Assembly (NCBI GenBank): GCA_965652545.1
Contig: CBFGWV010000015.1
Span: forward strand, 1 to 43,281
Direction of reading: 5' to 3'
Source of the DNA: CBFGWV01 sp965652545
GTDB taxonomy: Bacteria; Pseudomonadota; Gammaproteobacteria; Competibacterales; Competibacteraceae
DNA length: 43,281 bases
Part shown: one piece after another, positions 8,321 through 16,986 of the stretch
Layout of the letters: every line of letters begins with the position of its first letter
How positions within the stretch are numbered: the first letter of the stretch is position 1
Program-made: the position numbers and the translations under genes
Notes under the pieces: generated by a model
Told to the model about the DNA's origin: nothing
Database searches by the model: none
The model's input: only the letters and a program-made list of their open reading frames with translations

Positions 8321-9220
8321 ATGGCCTATTTTCTTCAGCAGTGCTTCAACGGTTTGCAGGTGTCGGTGTTCTATGCGCTGACGGCGTTCGCCTATGTGCT
8401 GGTGCACGCGGTCACGCATCGGATCAACCTGGCGTACGGTGCCGTGGTCATGGCCTGCGGGCATCTGATGATTCTTCTGGCCCTGGGGCCGCTGAGTTGG
8501 CACATCGACAACCGTGCACTGTTGCTGGGGTTGAGCGCGGCGATCGCCCTGGCGGCAGCCTTGGCCTACGGTGCGTTCATGGGGGCATTGCTGGAGCGGG
8601 TGACGCGGCGTGCGTCGGGCATGGCGGTGCTGGTGGTCAGCATCGGTCTGGCGATTGCATTGGAGGAGGGTAGCCGTCTGTCGGCCGGTTTTCGCGAGTT
8701 GTGGATCGCGCCGGTGGGGGGGGAGCCGGTGGTGTTGTACGCCGCGCCCGGCTTTGTGCTGGCCGTCTCGCAACTGCAACTGGCCGTGATGCTCACGGCT
8801 GCGGCGGTTCTGGGTGCGGGGCTTGCGGTACTGAACCGGCACCCCGCCGGGCGCCTCTGGCGGGCGGTGGCCGACGATGCACGCATGGCAGGGCTGTTGG
8901 CGGTGTCGGTGCGCAAGGTGGTCATAGTGACTTCAGCGGTCAGTTGCCTGATCGCCGGTCTCGCCGGTGTGTTGTCGGGGTTGACCTACGGCACGGCCAG
9001 TTTCTACAACGGCCTGGTCCTGGGACTGAAGGTGTTGTACATCGTGGTGTTGGGTGGGCTCGCAGCCCCGGCGGGTGCCATCGCCGCAGCCGGAGCCTTG
9101 GGTTTCGTGGAAACCCTCTGGTCGGCGTACTTTCCGCTGGCCTGGCGAGATGCCGCAAGTTTTGCCGGCTTGACGGTGTTTCTCGCGATTTATCGCGCCG
9201 GGTTGAATGACGGGAAGTAG
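8321..9220 (+). CDS. Orphan LivH-like ABC transporter permease
   Basis: A 299-residue membrane protein with the LivH start LQQCFNGLQVSVFYALTAFAY and the family's C-terminal GLKVLYIVVLGGLAAPAGAIAA and ETLWSAYF regions. The canonical HG-dense segment is altered (RINLAYGAVVMACGHLMIL in place of the usual NFAHGD-like motif). It is intact, but no LivM, ATPase or binding protein accompanies it; the nearest partners belong to the complete liv operon starting 348 nt downstream on the same strand. It may be an alternative or extra permease for that ATPase, or a decayed system that kept its reading frame. The divergent CGNR regulator is its likely controller. Confidence 0.8.
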   Translation: MAYFLQQCFNGLQVSVFYALTAFAYVLVHAVTHRINLAYGAVVMACGHLMILLALGPLSWHIDNRALLLGLSAAIALAAALAYGAFMGALLERVTRRASGMAVLVVSIGLAIALEEGSRLSAGFRELWIAPVGGEPVVLYAAPGFVLAVSQLQLAVMLTAAAVLGAGLAVLNRHPAGRLWRAVADDARMAGLLAVSVRKVVIVTSAVSCLIAGLAGVLSGLTYGTASFYNGLVLGLKVLYIVVLGGLAAPAGAIAAAGALGFVETLWSAYFPLAWRDAASFAGLTVFLAIYRAGLNDGK

Positions 9221-9568
9221 CCCCCGTCGCCACTATGCTGGACGCTGCCGTATGGTCGGGGAGCGTGACGCTGCTGCATCACAAGATGCCGCAATAGCAC
9301 ATATCGCCAATGGTGTACTCTCTAAGGGTGCGCAGATAAAAGTACGTCACTAAATGCAATGTGCAGAAAATATTTCTGCGCTCGAAGTTTAGCGACAATT
9401 ATTTCCAAAAATAATCCCGGCTGGCCACACGGATACTTGCCTGCTAAAAAAGCGGCTGCACAGCGCGCCTCCCATACCCGGAACGAGGCAGGACCACGTA
9501 GTGCAGCTACCCTCCACTAACCACACCAGTAAAGAGCGCGTCACATCGCGCCGGGGGATTTCCAGGTC
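9221..9568 (+). promoter_or_regulatory. 348-nt regulatory region of the second liv operon with two palindromes
   Basis: No coding region is seen. The stretch is AT-richer than its surroundings and holds two inverted repeats 28 nt apart: GCAGAAA-ATA-TTTCTGC at 9363-9379 and ATTATTT-CCAA-AAATAAT at 9398-9415. Both have the size of dimeric-regulator operators. A run of A (TAAAAAAG) follows near 9440. No clear sigma-54 -24/-12 pair could be placed. A GGGGGA lies about 10 nt before the livH ATG. The cognate regulator is unknown. Confidence 0.5.
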
Positions 9569-10494
<926 letters not shown>

Positions 10495-10495
<1 letters not shown>

Positions 10496-11862
10496 TGACC
10501 AACGCTCCACGCCCCAACCCCGTGCTGGCGTCCCTCAAGGACGCCGCGATCACAGCGGCGCTCGCTGCCGTGCTATTTGTGTTGTTCCTGGCCGTACGCA
10601 CAGATATCGAGATCGGCGGGCTGCAACTGACCTACCGCTGGGACTTGTTCTTTGAAGTGCTGGCGATCGTCTTCGTCGGCCGTCTGGTACTGAACTTCCT
10701 TATCGGCCGACCGGGCGGTATCGGCGTCAAGGCAAAGCTCAAGTCGATGGCCGGTGTACACGCAGGCTCCGCGCAGAAGCTCGGCCGCTTCACCATGCCG
10801 ATCTTTATCGTACTGGCAGTCGCCCTACCGTTCATCATCATGCAGTTCTTCCCGCAGCGGGAGCGCCAGCTCATCGACCTGGCCATCCTGATCATGACCT
10901 ACGTCATGCTTGGCTGGGGCTTGAACATCGTCGTCGGTCTTGCCGGTCTGCTGGACCTGGGCTATGTCGCCTTCTACGCGGTGGGGGCGTACTCCTTCGC
11001 GCTGCTCGCGCAGACCTTCGGGTTCGGGTTCTGGCTGGCGCTGCCGGTAGCCGGCCTGCTGGCTGCCTTGTGGGGGGTGATGCTGGGCTTTCCGGTGCTG
11101 CGATTGCGAGGCGACTATCTGGCGATCGTCACCCTGGCCTTCGGCGAGATCATCCGCGTGGTGCTCCTGAACTGGTACCAAGTCACCGGCGGGCCGGACG
11201 GTATCTCGGGTATTCCCAAGCCGACCTTGTTCGGGCTGGAGTTCGTGCGTGGGGACGAGGGTTTCGCGGCGTACTTCGGCATGCCGTTCGACCCCATTCA
11301 TCGATTCGTCTTCATGTACTTCATCATTCTCGCCCTGGCTCTGCTGACGAACTTCATCACGCTGCGCCTGAAGAAGCTGCCGGTGGGCCGCGCCTGGGAT
11401 GCCTTGCGCGAGGATGAGATCGCCTGCCGGTCACTCGGTATCAACACCACCAACACCAAGCTGACGGCCTTCGCCATCGGCGCGATGTTCGGCGGGTTCG
11501 CCGGTTCGTTCTTCGCCACCCGCCAAGGCTTCATCTCGCCAGAGAGCTTCACCTTCATCGAGTCGGCCATCATCCTGGCCATCGTGGTGTTGGGCGGGTT
11601 GGGTTCGCAGATGGGTGTGGTGCTCGCCTCGGTCGTCATGATCGGCGGTATCGAGCTGCTGCGTAACCTCGGCTTCCTGCAGCAGATCTTCGGTGCCGGG
11701 TTCGACCCCACCCAGTACCGCATGCTCATCTTCGGACTGGCGATGGTGTTGATCATGGTCTGGAAGCCGCGCGGCCTGATTTCCTCCCGGATTCCCTCTG
11801 CGGTGTACAAGGAGAAGAAGGCCATCGGGGCCGATGCCGTGGCACAGGGGGAGGGGCACTGA
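10495..11862 (+). CDS. livM: Branched-chain amino acid ABC transporter permease LivM (second operon)
   Basis: A 455-residue permease, in the long LivM class that has an N-terminal extension of about 130 residues with two extra membrane segments before the core. The core has VVGLAGLLDLGYVAFYAVGAY and the coupling segment VGRAWDALREDEIACRSLGIN; the C-terminus carries the GLGSQMGVVLASV stretch. Its ATG overlaps the livH TAA by one base (TAATG). It forms the heterodimeric pore with LivH. Confidence 0.95.
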
Positions 11863-12803
11863 TGAGCACCCAGAACCCATCCCGCAAGTGGCAAACCAAG
11901 CCCGTGCTCACCGTCGAACACCTGACCATGCGCTTTGGCGGTCTGATCGCGGTCGGCGACCTGTCGTTCGATGTGGGGCGCGGAGACATCACCGCGCTCA
12001 TCGGCCCCAACGGTGCCGGCAAGACCACGGTGTTCAACTGTGTCACCGGCTTCTACAAACCCACCGAAGGGCGCATCACCATGCGCCACGGCGCAGGTGG
12101 CAACGATGCGGCACTGCGGACGCTCACACAGAGCGGCCGCCAGTGCCTGGAGACCGACGAAGGCTCTTTGTTCCTGCTCGAGCGCATGCCGGACTTCACC
12201 ATCTCGGCCCGCGCCAAGGTGGCGCGAACCTTCCAGAACATCCGCCTGTTCGGCGGCATGACGGTGCTGGAGAACCTGCTGGTCGCCCAACACAACGTGC
12301 TGATGGCCGCCTCCAAGTTCACCCTTGCGGGCATCTTCAACCTGCCGGGGTACCGCAAGGCGCGCAAGGCGTCCATGGACAAGGCCGTGTACTGGCTTGA
12401 GCAGGTCAACCTTCTCGATCGTGCGGACGATGCGGCGTCGGATCTGCCCTACGGCGACCAGCGCCGCCTGGAGATCGCCCGCGCCATGTGCACCGAGCCG
12501 CACGTGCTGTGCCTGGACGAGCCGGCCGCGGGCCTCAACCCGCGCGAGTCCGCCGAGCTCAACAACCTGTTGCGCTTCATTCGCTCCGAGCACGACACCG
12601 CCGTGTTGCTGATCGAGCACGACATGGGCGTGGTGATGGAGATTTCCGACCACATCATCGTGCTGGACTACGGTAAGAAGATCGCCGACGGCACTGCCGA
12701 TGAGGTGCGCAACGACCCGAAAGTGATTGCCGCCTACCTGGGTGTGGATGACGAAGAGGTCGAGGAGGTTGAAGAGCAGTTGCACGGGGGGGCCGACAAA
12801 TGA
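11862..12803 (+). CDS. livG: Branched-chain amino acid ABC transporter ATPase LivG (second operon)
   Basis: A 313-residue ATPase with Walker A GPNGAGKTT, Walker B LCLDEPAAGLNP and the switch histidine in LIEHDMG. Compared with a standard LivG of about 255 residues it has an insertion of about 45 residues between Walker A and the Q-loop (roughly 70-115, from RHGAGGNDAALRT to ERMPDFTIS) and an acidic C-terminal tail (DDEEVEEVEEQLH). Similar insertions occur in LivG of other proteobacteria with this operon order. The ATG overlaps the livM stop by one base. Confidence 0.93.
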   Translation: MSTQNPSRKWQTKPVLTVEHLTMRFGGLIAVGDLSFDVGRGDITALIGPNGAGKTTVFNCVTGFYKPTEGRITMRHGAGGNDAALRTLTQSGRQCLETDEGSLFLLERMPDFTISARAKVARTFQNIRLFGGMTVLENLLVAQHNVLMAASKFTLAGIFNLPGYRKARKASMDKAVYWLEQVNLLDRADDAASDLPYGDQRRLEIARAMCTEPHVLCLDEPAAGLNPRESAELNNLLRFIRSEHDTAVLLIEHDMGVVMEISDHIIVLDYGKKIADGTADEVRNDPKVIAAYLGVDDEEVEEVEEQLHGGADK

Positions 12804-13537
12804 GTGACCAAGTGAAGCAACCGTTACTCTCGGTCGAAGGCGTGCAGACGTTCTACGGCAAGATCCAGGCGCTCAAAGGCGTTGACCTCACGGTGAACGA
12901 GGGCGAGATCGTCACCCTCATCGGGGCCAACGGCGCTGGCAAATCCACCCTGATGATGACCATCTGCGGCGACCCGCAGGCACGTGAGGGGCGCATTCTC
13001 TACCGCGGTGAAGACATCACCCGATTGCCGACGCACCAGATCATGTCCAAGGACATCGCCCAGTCCCCCGAGGGCCGCCGGATCTTCGGCCGCATGACGG
13101 TGATGGAAAACCTGCAGATGGGCGCGGCGGTGACCAAGGGTGAGCACTTCGAGGAGGACCTGGAGAAGGTCTTCGTGTTGTTCCCGCGGCTGAAGGAACG
13201 GGCCGTCCAGCGTGGCGGGACGCTCTCCGGCGGTGAGCAGCAGATGCTGGCCATCGGACGGGCCTTGATGAGCCGGCCGCGCTTGTTGTTGCTGGACGAG
13301 CCCTCGCTGGGCCTTGCACCTCTGGTGGTGAAACAGATTTTCGAGGTCATCAAGGATCTCAACCAACGTGAGGGCCTGACCGTGTTTCTGGTCGAACAGA
13401 ATGCATTCCACGCCTTGCGGCTTGCACATCGTGCATATGTGATGGTCAACGGCAGTATCACCATGAGCGGCACCGGCAAGGAGCTGTTGGCCAAAGAGGA
13501 GATTCGCGCGGCCTATCTGGAAGGGGGGGCCCACTGA
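12800..13537 (+). CDS. livF: Branched-chain amino acid ABC transporter ATPase LivF (second operon)
   Basis: A 245-residue ATPase. Walker A is GANGAGKST, the signature TLSGGEQQMLAIGRAL and Walker B LLLLDEPSLGLAP, the classical LivF form, unlike the TEGLAP version of the first operon. The ATGA overlap (4 nt) with livG and a one-base overlap with the following small gene place it in the same transcript. It pairs with LivG to drive the LivHM permease. Confidence 0.95.
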   Translation: MSDQVKQPLLSVEGVQTFYGKIQALKGVDLTVNEGEIVTLIGANGAGKSTLMMTICGDPQAREGRILYRGEDITRLPTHQIMSKDIAQSPEGRRIFGRMTVMENLQMGAAVTKGEHFEEDLEKVFVLFPRLKERAVQRGGTLSGGEQQMLAIGRALMSRPRLLLLDEPSLGLAPLVVKQIFEVIKDLNQREGLTVFLVEQNAFHALRLAHRAYVMVNGSITMSGTGKELLAKEEIRAAYLEGGAH

Positions 13538-13914
13538 TGAACCTGCTCTGGGAAATCTCGTTCGGCGAGTTCATCCTCGTTACCTGCATCCTTGGCGGCG
13601 GCGCCGCCTGGATGACCGGGCGCGCCATGGCATCCACATGGAAGCCGTACTGGCAGATGGTCCTGTATATGGTTCTGCTGGGGTTGGCGGTTCGTTTTAT
13701 TCATTTCAGTTTGTTCAGCGGCACTTTTTTCCTGCCGCCGGCAGGTTTTGCGACAGCTGCCTACTACTATGTTGTGGACTTCGTCGTGTTGCTGGCCATT
13801 GCCTTGACCGGGCATCGCTATACCCGTGCCAAGCAGATGAGCACGCAATACAGTTTCCTGTACCTGCGCTCCGGCCCGCTGGCGTGGCGTGATCGTTCCG
13901 GTGGTACCGTCTGA
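13537..13914 (+). CDS. DUF6867-like small inner-membrane protein of the liv operon
   Basis: A 125-residue membrane protein with three clear hydrophobic segments: around 10-27 (FILVTCILGGGAAWMTG), 38-58 (WQMVLYMVLLGLAVRFIHFS) and 75-95 (YYYVVDFVVLLAIALTGHRY), then a basic cytoplasmic tail with ARAKQMSTQY. I recognise it as the type of conserved protein (DUF6867 in my recollection) placed directly after livF in many proteobacterial liv operons. Function is unknown; its fixed position and overlapped start argue for a role in assembly or regulation of the transporter. Confidence 0.75.
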   Translation: MNLLWEISFGEFILVTCILGGGAAWMTGRAMASTWKPYWQMVLYMVLLGLAVRFIHFSLFSGTFFLPPAGFATAAYYYVVDFVVLLAIALTGHRYTRAKQMSTQYSFLYLRSGPLAWRDRSGGTV

Positions 13915-13937
13915 CGCAGCATCAGGTGTTTACTCGA

Positions 13938-14001
13938 CCCGGGGTTGGCATGGGCCGCCCCGGGGGTTGGAACCCGCCGGACGGGAGGGTCAAGTCCCGT
14001 C
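13938..14001 (+). other. Two consecutive stem-loops between livF/DUF6867 and livK
   Basis: In the 157-nt gap before livK, CCCGGGG (13938-13944) pairs with CCCCGGG (13958-13964), and GACGGGA (13980-13986) pairs with TCCCGTC (13995-14001) around an 8-nt loop. Neither is followed by a T run, so they look like mRNA-processing or stability elements separating livK from the rest of the operon, not full terminators. A GGGAGAAGAGAAG purine stretch precedes the livK ATG at 14072. Confidence 0.5.
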
Positions 14002-14071
14002 AACAGCGGAAGGCGTGACCGCGTGATCCGCGACGGGCTTTCCGTTTTGATCCTGAGGGAGAAGAGAAGAC

Positions 14072-15175
14072 ATGAAGAAAAGCGTTCTCTGGGCAAGTGT
14101 GTGTCTGGCCCTCGGTGCCGGCAACAGCGCGTTGGCCGACATCACCATCGCAACGGCTGGCCCGATGACCGGCCAATACGCCGCCTTCGGCGAGCAGATG
14201 AGAGCTGGTGCCGAGCAGGCGGTGGCCGACATCAACGCCGCCGGTGGCGTGAACGGCGAGATGCTCAAGCTGTCCGTGGGCGACGATGCCTGCGACCCGA
14301 AGCAAGCGGTGGCCGTGGCCAACCAGTTTGCCGGTGAAGGCGTGGTGTTCGTTGCCGGTCATTTCTGCTCCGGCTCGTCCATCCCTGCCTCGGCCGTGTA
14401 TGCGGACGAAGGCATTGTGATGATCTCACCCGCCTCCACCAACCCCAAGTTCACTGACGAACGTCCGGGCGAAGGCGTCTTCCGCGTCTGCGGTCGTGAC
14501 GACCAGCAGGGCGATGTGGCCGGTTCGTTCCTCGCCAACGAAATGGCGGGCATGAAGGTCGCCTTCGTGCACGACAAGACGGCGTACGGCAAGGGCTTGG
14601 CCGATGCGACCATGGCCGCGTACGAGGCTGCCGGTGGCAAGCCGGCCATGTACGAAGCCTACACCGCTGGTGAGAAGGATTATTCGGCACTGGTCTCCAA
14701 GCTCAAGTCCGAAGGCGTCGACGTGCTTTACGTGGGTGGTTACCACACGGAAGCCGGCTTGATGGCCAGACAGATGAAGCAGCAGGGCATGACCACCAAG
14801 ATCGTCTCCGGCGATGCGCTGGTCACCGATGAGTACTGGGCCATCACCGGGGACGCCGGCGAAGGCACGCTGATGACCTTCTCGCCCGACCCGCGCAAGA
14901 GCGAAGCCGCCGCCCCTGTGGTTGCTGAGCTGCGTGCCAAGGGTGTGGAGCCGGAAGGCTATGTGCTGTACACCTACGCGGCCATCCAGGCGTGGGCGCA
15001 GGCGGCCAGCACTGCCGGTTCCACTGATTTTGACGGTGTGGTCGATGCCCTCAATGAGGGTGAGTTCGACACGGTGCTCGGCAACCTGTCCTTCAACGAC
15101 GTCGGCGACGTGACCCTGCCCGGTTACGTGTTCTACGAGTGGAAGGACGGCAAGTACGACTACTTCGAGCAGTGA
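14072..15175 (+). CDS. livK: Periplasmic branched-chain amino acid-binding protein LivK/LivJ (second operon)
   Basis: A 367-residue type I binding protein with a signal peptide (MKKSVLWASVCLALGAGNSALA, cut before DITIA). It has the LIVBP hallmarks GPMTGQYAAFGEQM and GVNGEMLKLSVGDDACDPKQAVAVAN, with the cysteine pair of DDAC and GHFCSGSSIPAS that forms the disulfide next to the ligand pocket, then MISPAST and FRVCGRDDQQG. These closely match leucine/isoleucine/valine-binding proteins. It is the last gene of the operon and is followed 29 nt later by a strong terminator. Confidence 0.95.
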   Translation: MKKSVLWASVCLALGAGNSALADITIATAGPMTGQYAAFGEQMRAGAEQAVADINAAGGVNGEMLKLSVGDDACDPKQAVAVANQFAGEGVVFVAGHFCSGSSIPASAVYADEGIVMISPASTNPKFTDERPGEGVFRVCGRDDQQGDVAGSFLANEMAGMKVAFVHDKTAYGKGLADATMAAYEAAGGKPAMYEAYTAGEKDYSALVSKLKSEGVDVLYVGGYHTEAGLMARQMKQQGMTTKIVSGDALVTDEYWAITGDAGEGTLMTFSPDPRKSEAAAPVVAELRAKGVEPEGYVLYTYAAIQAWAQAASTAGSTDFDGVVDALNEGEFDTVLGNLSFNDVGDVTLPGYVFYEWKDGKYDYFEQ

Positions 15176-15204
15176 TCGGCTCGTAGCCCGATAGTCGGAA
15201 CCTC

Positions 15205-15242
15205 AAGCCCCGGCGCCTGCGCGCCGGGGCTTGTTTCGTTTT
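15205..15242 (+). terminator. Rho-independent terminator of the second liv operon
   Basis: A perfect 12-bp GC-rich stem, AAGCCCCGGCGC at 15205-15216 with GCGCCGGGGCTT at 15221-15232, closes a CTGC loop and is followed by GTTTCGTTTT. It lies 29 nt after the livK stop. The A-rich strand opposite could also help end transcription of the convergent hydrolase gene at 15279. Confidence 0.95.
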
Positions 15243-15278
15243 GGGCAGGCACTTTTTCCGACCGCTGCGCTCCCGTAG

Positions 15279-16082
15279 CTATTGCAGCATCGCGGCGATG
15301 ATCGCCTCCGGCGCATCGTCCTGGACGAGGTGGCCGGCATTGGGCACGGTGATCAAATCACCGCCGGTCAGTATCCCGGCGAGTTTTCGTCCCTGGGCGA
15401 TCGGAATCCACTCATCCTTCTCCCCCCATAGCAGTCGCACCGGGCAGGTGAAGTCGCCGTAACGGGGTTCGATCTGGTCTGTATAGGCTTGGTCCATCTG
15501 CGCGATCTGCCTGTAGAAGGCTGCCTGGCCGATCTCGCCTTGCCAGGGCGACATGTATGCGTCGAGTGCTTCCTGTGAGAGGGGTGCATACGCTGCCCCT
15601 TGCAGGTAGGCGCGTAGCAGGGCGTCGTGCGCATAGGCCGGCAGGCCGGCGAACGCCGCTTCGTAAGCGCGCACATGCTGTACGAAGGGTGAGCCCCAGG
15701 GGGCGATGGCGACAGGGTCGATCATGGTGAGTCGGCGATAACGTAAGCCGTCGAGGTAATAGGCCCGCAGTGCGGTTGCGCCGCCGAAGTCATGGCAGAG
15801 GATTTCGGGCTCATCGAGCCCCCACTCTCGGATGAGCGCGGCCAGAATGGCATTCTGGACGCCCAGCGAGACGTCCTGGCCGTGACGTTTTTCGGACTGG
15901 CCATAACCGAGCAGGTCGTAGAAGTAGACGGTCCAGCGGCTGGTCAGCAATGGGGCGATTTTGCGCCACACCTGGGCGGAAAATGGGGTGCCGTGGATGA
16001 GGACCAGTGGCGGACCCTGACCAATGGATCCCCAGGCCACGTGTTGTCCGTTGAGTTCGAAGCGTTGTGTCAGTTTCAGCAT
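15279..16082 (-). CDS. Alpha/beta hydrolase with an aspartate nucleophile
   Basis: A 267-residue alpha/beta hydrolase. The nucleophile elbow reads CHDFGG, so the nucleophile is D98 and not serine; the rest of the triad is likely D223 (GEKDEWIP) and H251 (NAGHLV), and the oxyanion loop is HGTPFS. An aspartate nucleophile is seen in haloalkane dehalogenases and epoxide hydrolases, which form a covalent alkyl-enzyme. The tyrosines expected for epoxide hydrolase were not clearly placed, so dehalogenase-like activity is possible but unproven. It diverges from the second CGNR regulator across an inverted repeat, which suggests control by that protein. Confidence 0.8.
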   Translation of the reverse strand: MLKLTQRFELNGQHVAWGSIGQGPPLVLIHGTPFSAQVWRKIAPLLTSRWTVYFYDLLGYGQSEKRHGQDVSLGVQNAILAALIREWGLDEPEILCHDFGGATALRAYYLDGLRYRRLTMIDPVAIAPWGSPFVQHVRAYEAAFAGLPAYAHDALLRAYLQGAAYAPLSQEALDAYMSPWQGEIGQAAFYRQIAQMDQAYTDQIEPRYGDFTCPVRLLWGEKDEWIPIAQGRKLAGILTGGDLITVPNAGHLVQDDAPEAIIAAMLQ

Positions 16083-16094
16083 AGGAAGGCTCTA

Positions 16095-16125
16095 GGTAAC
16101 CGTTTAATTCGATAAAAAGGTTACC
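16095..16125. promoter_or_regulatory. GGTAACC-N17-GGTTACC inverted repeat, candidate CGNR operator
   Basis: Perfect 7-bp arms at 16095-16101 and 16119-16125 flank an AT-rich 17-nt spacer. The site is centred between the divergent hydrolase (start 16082) and CGNR gene (start 16167), where one dimeric regulator could control both. A related GTAAC-N19-GGTTA layout precedes the other CGNR gene at 8219-8247. Confidence 0.6.
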
Positions 16126-16166
16126 ATGTAGGCGGTCGTATGCAAGCCCATATCGGAGGTGATCAG

Positions 16167-16760
16167 TTGTCTGAGGTGGATCCATGGCCGGAATCGGCCT
16201 TTGTCGGTGGGCATCCTGCACTGGATTTCGTCAATACGGTGGATGATCACGATAAGCAGCGAACCCGCAGTCGTATCGGAGACGGTCGGGGTTTCCTCGG
16301 TTGGGCGCGTGCGTCGCGAGCGTTTACCTCGGCGCAGCTGTGTGTGCTGGAGGCGATGACGCGAGTGCATAGTCCCCCGTGGTTGGAGGATGTGCATGCG
16401 CTGCGGGAGACGGCGCATGCGGTGCTCAGTGCGTTGGCCGCAGGAGGGGAGCCGCCTGCTGGGCAGTGGGAGGTCTTGGAGTCGGCGATGAGGACTGCGC
16501 TCGACCGAGCAAGTCTGCGGCATGAGGAGGAGGGCTTCGTCTGGAGGCCGCGGTGCGAGGATGCGTCGTGGGTGGTGGATGTGTTGGCGTTGTCGCTCGA
16601 AGATCTGTTGCGAACTGCGGATTTGCGGCGCTTGCGGGAGTGTGGGCGTTGTTCGTGGTTGTTTATCGACAGGGGGCGTGGGCGGGGGCGACGGTGGTGC
16701 GATATGCGGACTTGCGGAAACCGGGCCAAGGTTGCGGCGTTCAAGAAAGGGGGCGGGTGA
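16167..16760 (+). CDS. ABATE/CGNR zinc-finger transcriptional regulator (copy 2)
   Basis: A predicted 197-residue regulator starting at TTG 16167. I prefer this to the ATG 27 nt upstream because GGAGGTGATC, a near-complete anti-16S match, ends just before the TTG with about 7 nt between GGAGG and the codon, while the ATG has only a weak site. Family features are GHPALDFVNTV near the N-terminus and a C-terminal zinc finger CGRCSW..WCDMRTCGNRAK with the full CGNR tetrad. Its N-terminal half differs greatly from copy 1, so the two probably sense different signals. It diverges from the Asp-nucleophile hydrolase. Confidence 0.85.
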   Translation: MSEVDPWPESAFVGGHPALDFVNTVDDHDKQRTRSRIGDGRGFLGWARASRAFTSAQLCVLEAMTRVHSPPWLEDVHALRETAHAVLSALAAGGEPPAGQWEVLESAMRTALDRASLRHEEEGFVWRPRCEDASWVVDVLALSLEDLLRTADLRRLRECGRCSWLFIDRGRGRGRRWCDMRTCGNRAKVAAFKKGGG

Positions 16761-16813
16761 GGCGTCTTGCGTGGCGGGGGTGTCGGGGTGCCGGCCGGGG
16801 TGCCGGGGTTCCC

Positions 16814-16927
16814 GCCCTCCGGGCCGGGTGGGTTCTGATCAGACTCGCTGTGAACACGTCCGTGTGAGCTCGACGGCAGCATCCATGCTGCCGACGGTCT
16901 GATCAGAACCCACCCGACCCGAAGGGC
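16814..16927. repeat. 114-nt structured repeat, copy A: 52-nt conserved core inside 31-nt locus-specific inverted arms
   Basis: Left arm 16814-16844 and right arm 16897-16927 are reverse complements at 29 of 31 positions. Between them the 52-nt core (16845-16896) carries a short hairpin ACAC-GTCC-GTGT and a perfect 20-nt palindrome CGGCAGCATCCATGCTGCCG (16874-16893), so the whole folds as a long stem closing a two-hairpin junction. The core is 49/52 identical to the core at 32206-32257, while the arms differ at 17 of 31 positions without gaps. It occupies half of the gap between the convergent CGNR gene (stop 16760) and aroE (stop 16987). No T run follows on either side. Confidence 0.95.
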
Positions 16928-16986
16928 TGCGTTTGGTGGCGGTTGATGGGCGGCTTGGCATTCTTGGTGACTGCTTGTCAACGATG

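Noticed and set aside
8321..9220. Pseudogene call for the orphan permease
   Set aside because: The frame is complete, of normal length and keeps all family regions; lack of partners alone does not show decay.
11298..12785. Long open frame on the minus strand across livM and livG
   Set aside because: GC-rich third positions keep the antisense frame open; the product is low-complexity without a domain, while the plus strand encodes clear LivM and LivG.
13938..14050. Riboswitch upstream of livK
   Set aside because: Only two simple stems are visible; no conserved riboswitch core could be recognised.
16761..16986. Insertion-sequence remnant
   Set aside because: No transposase fragment or target duplication was found; the structure is a palindromic repeat with internal hairpins.
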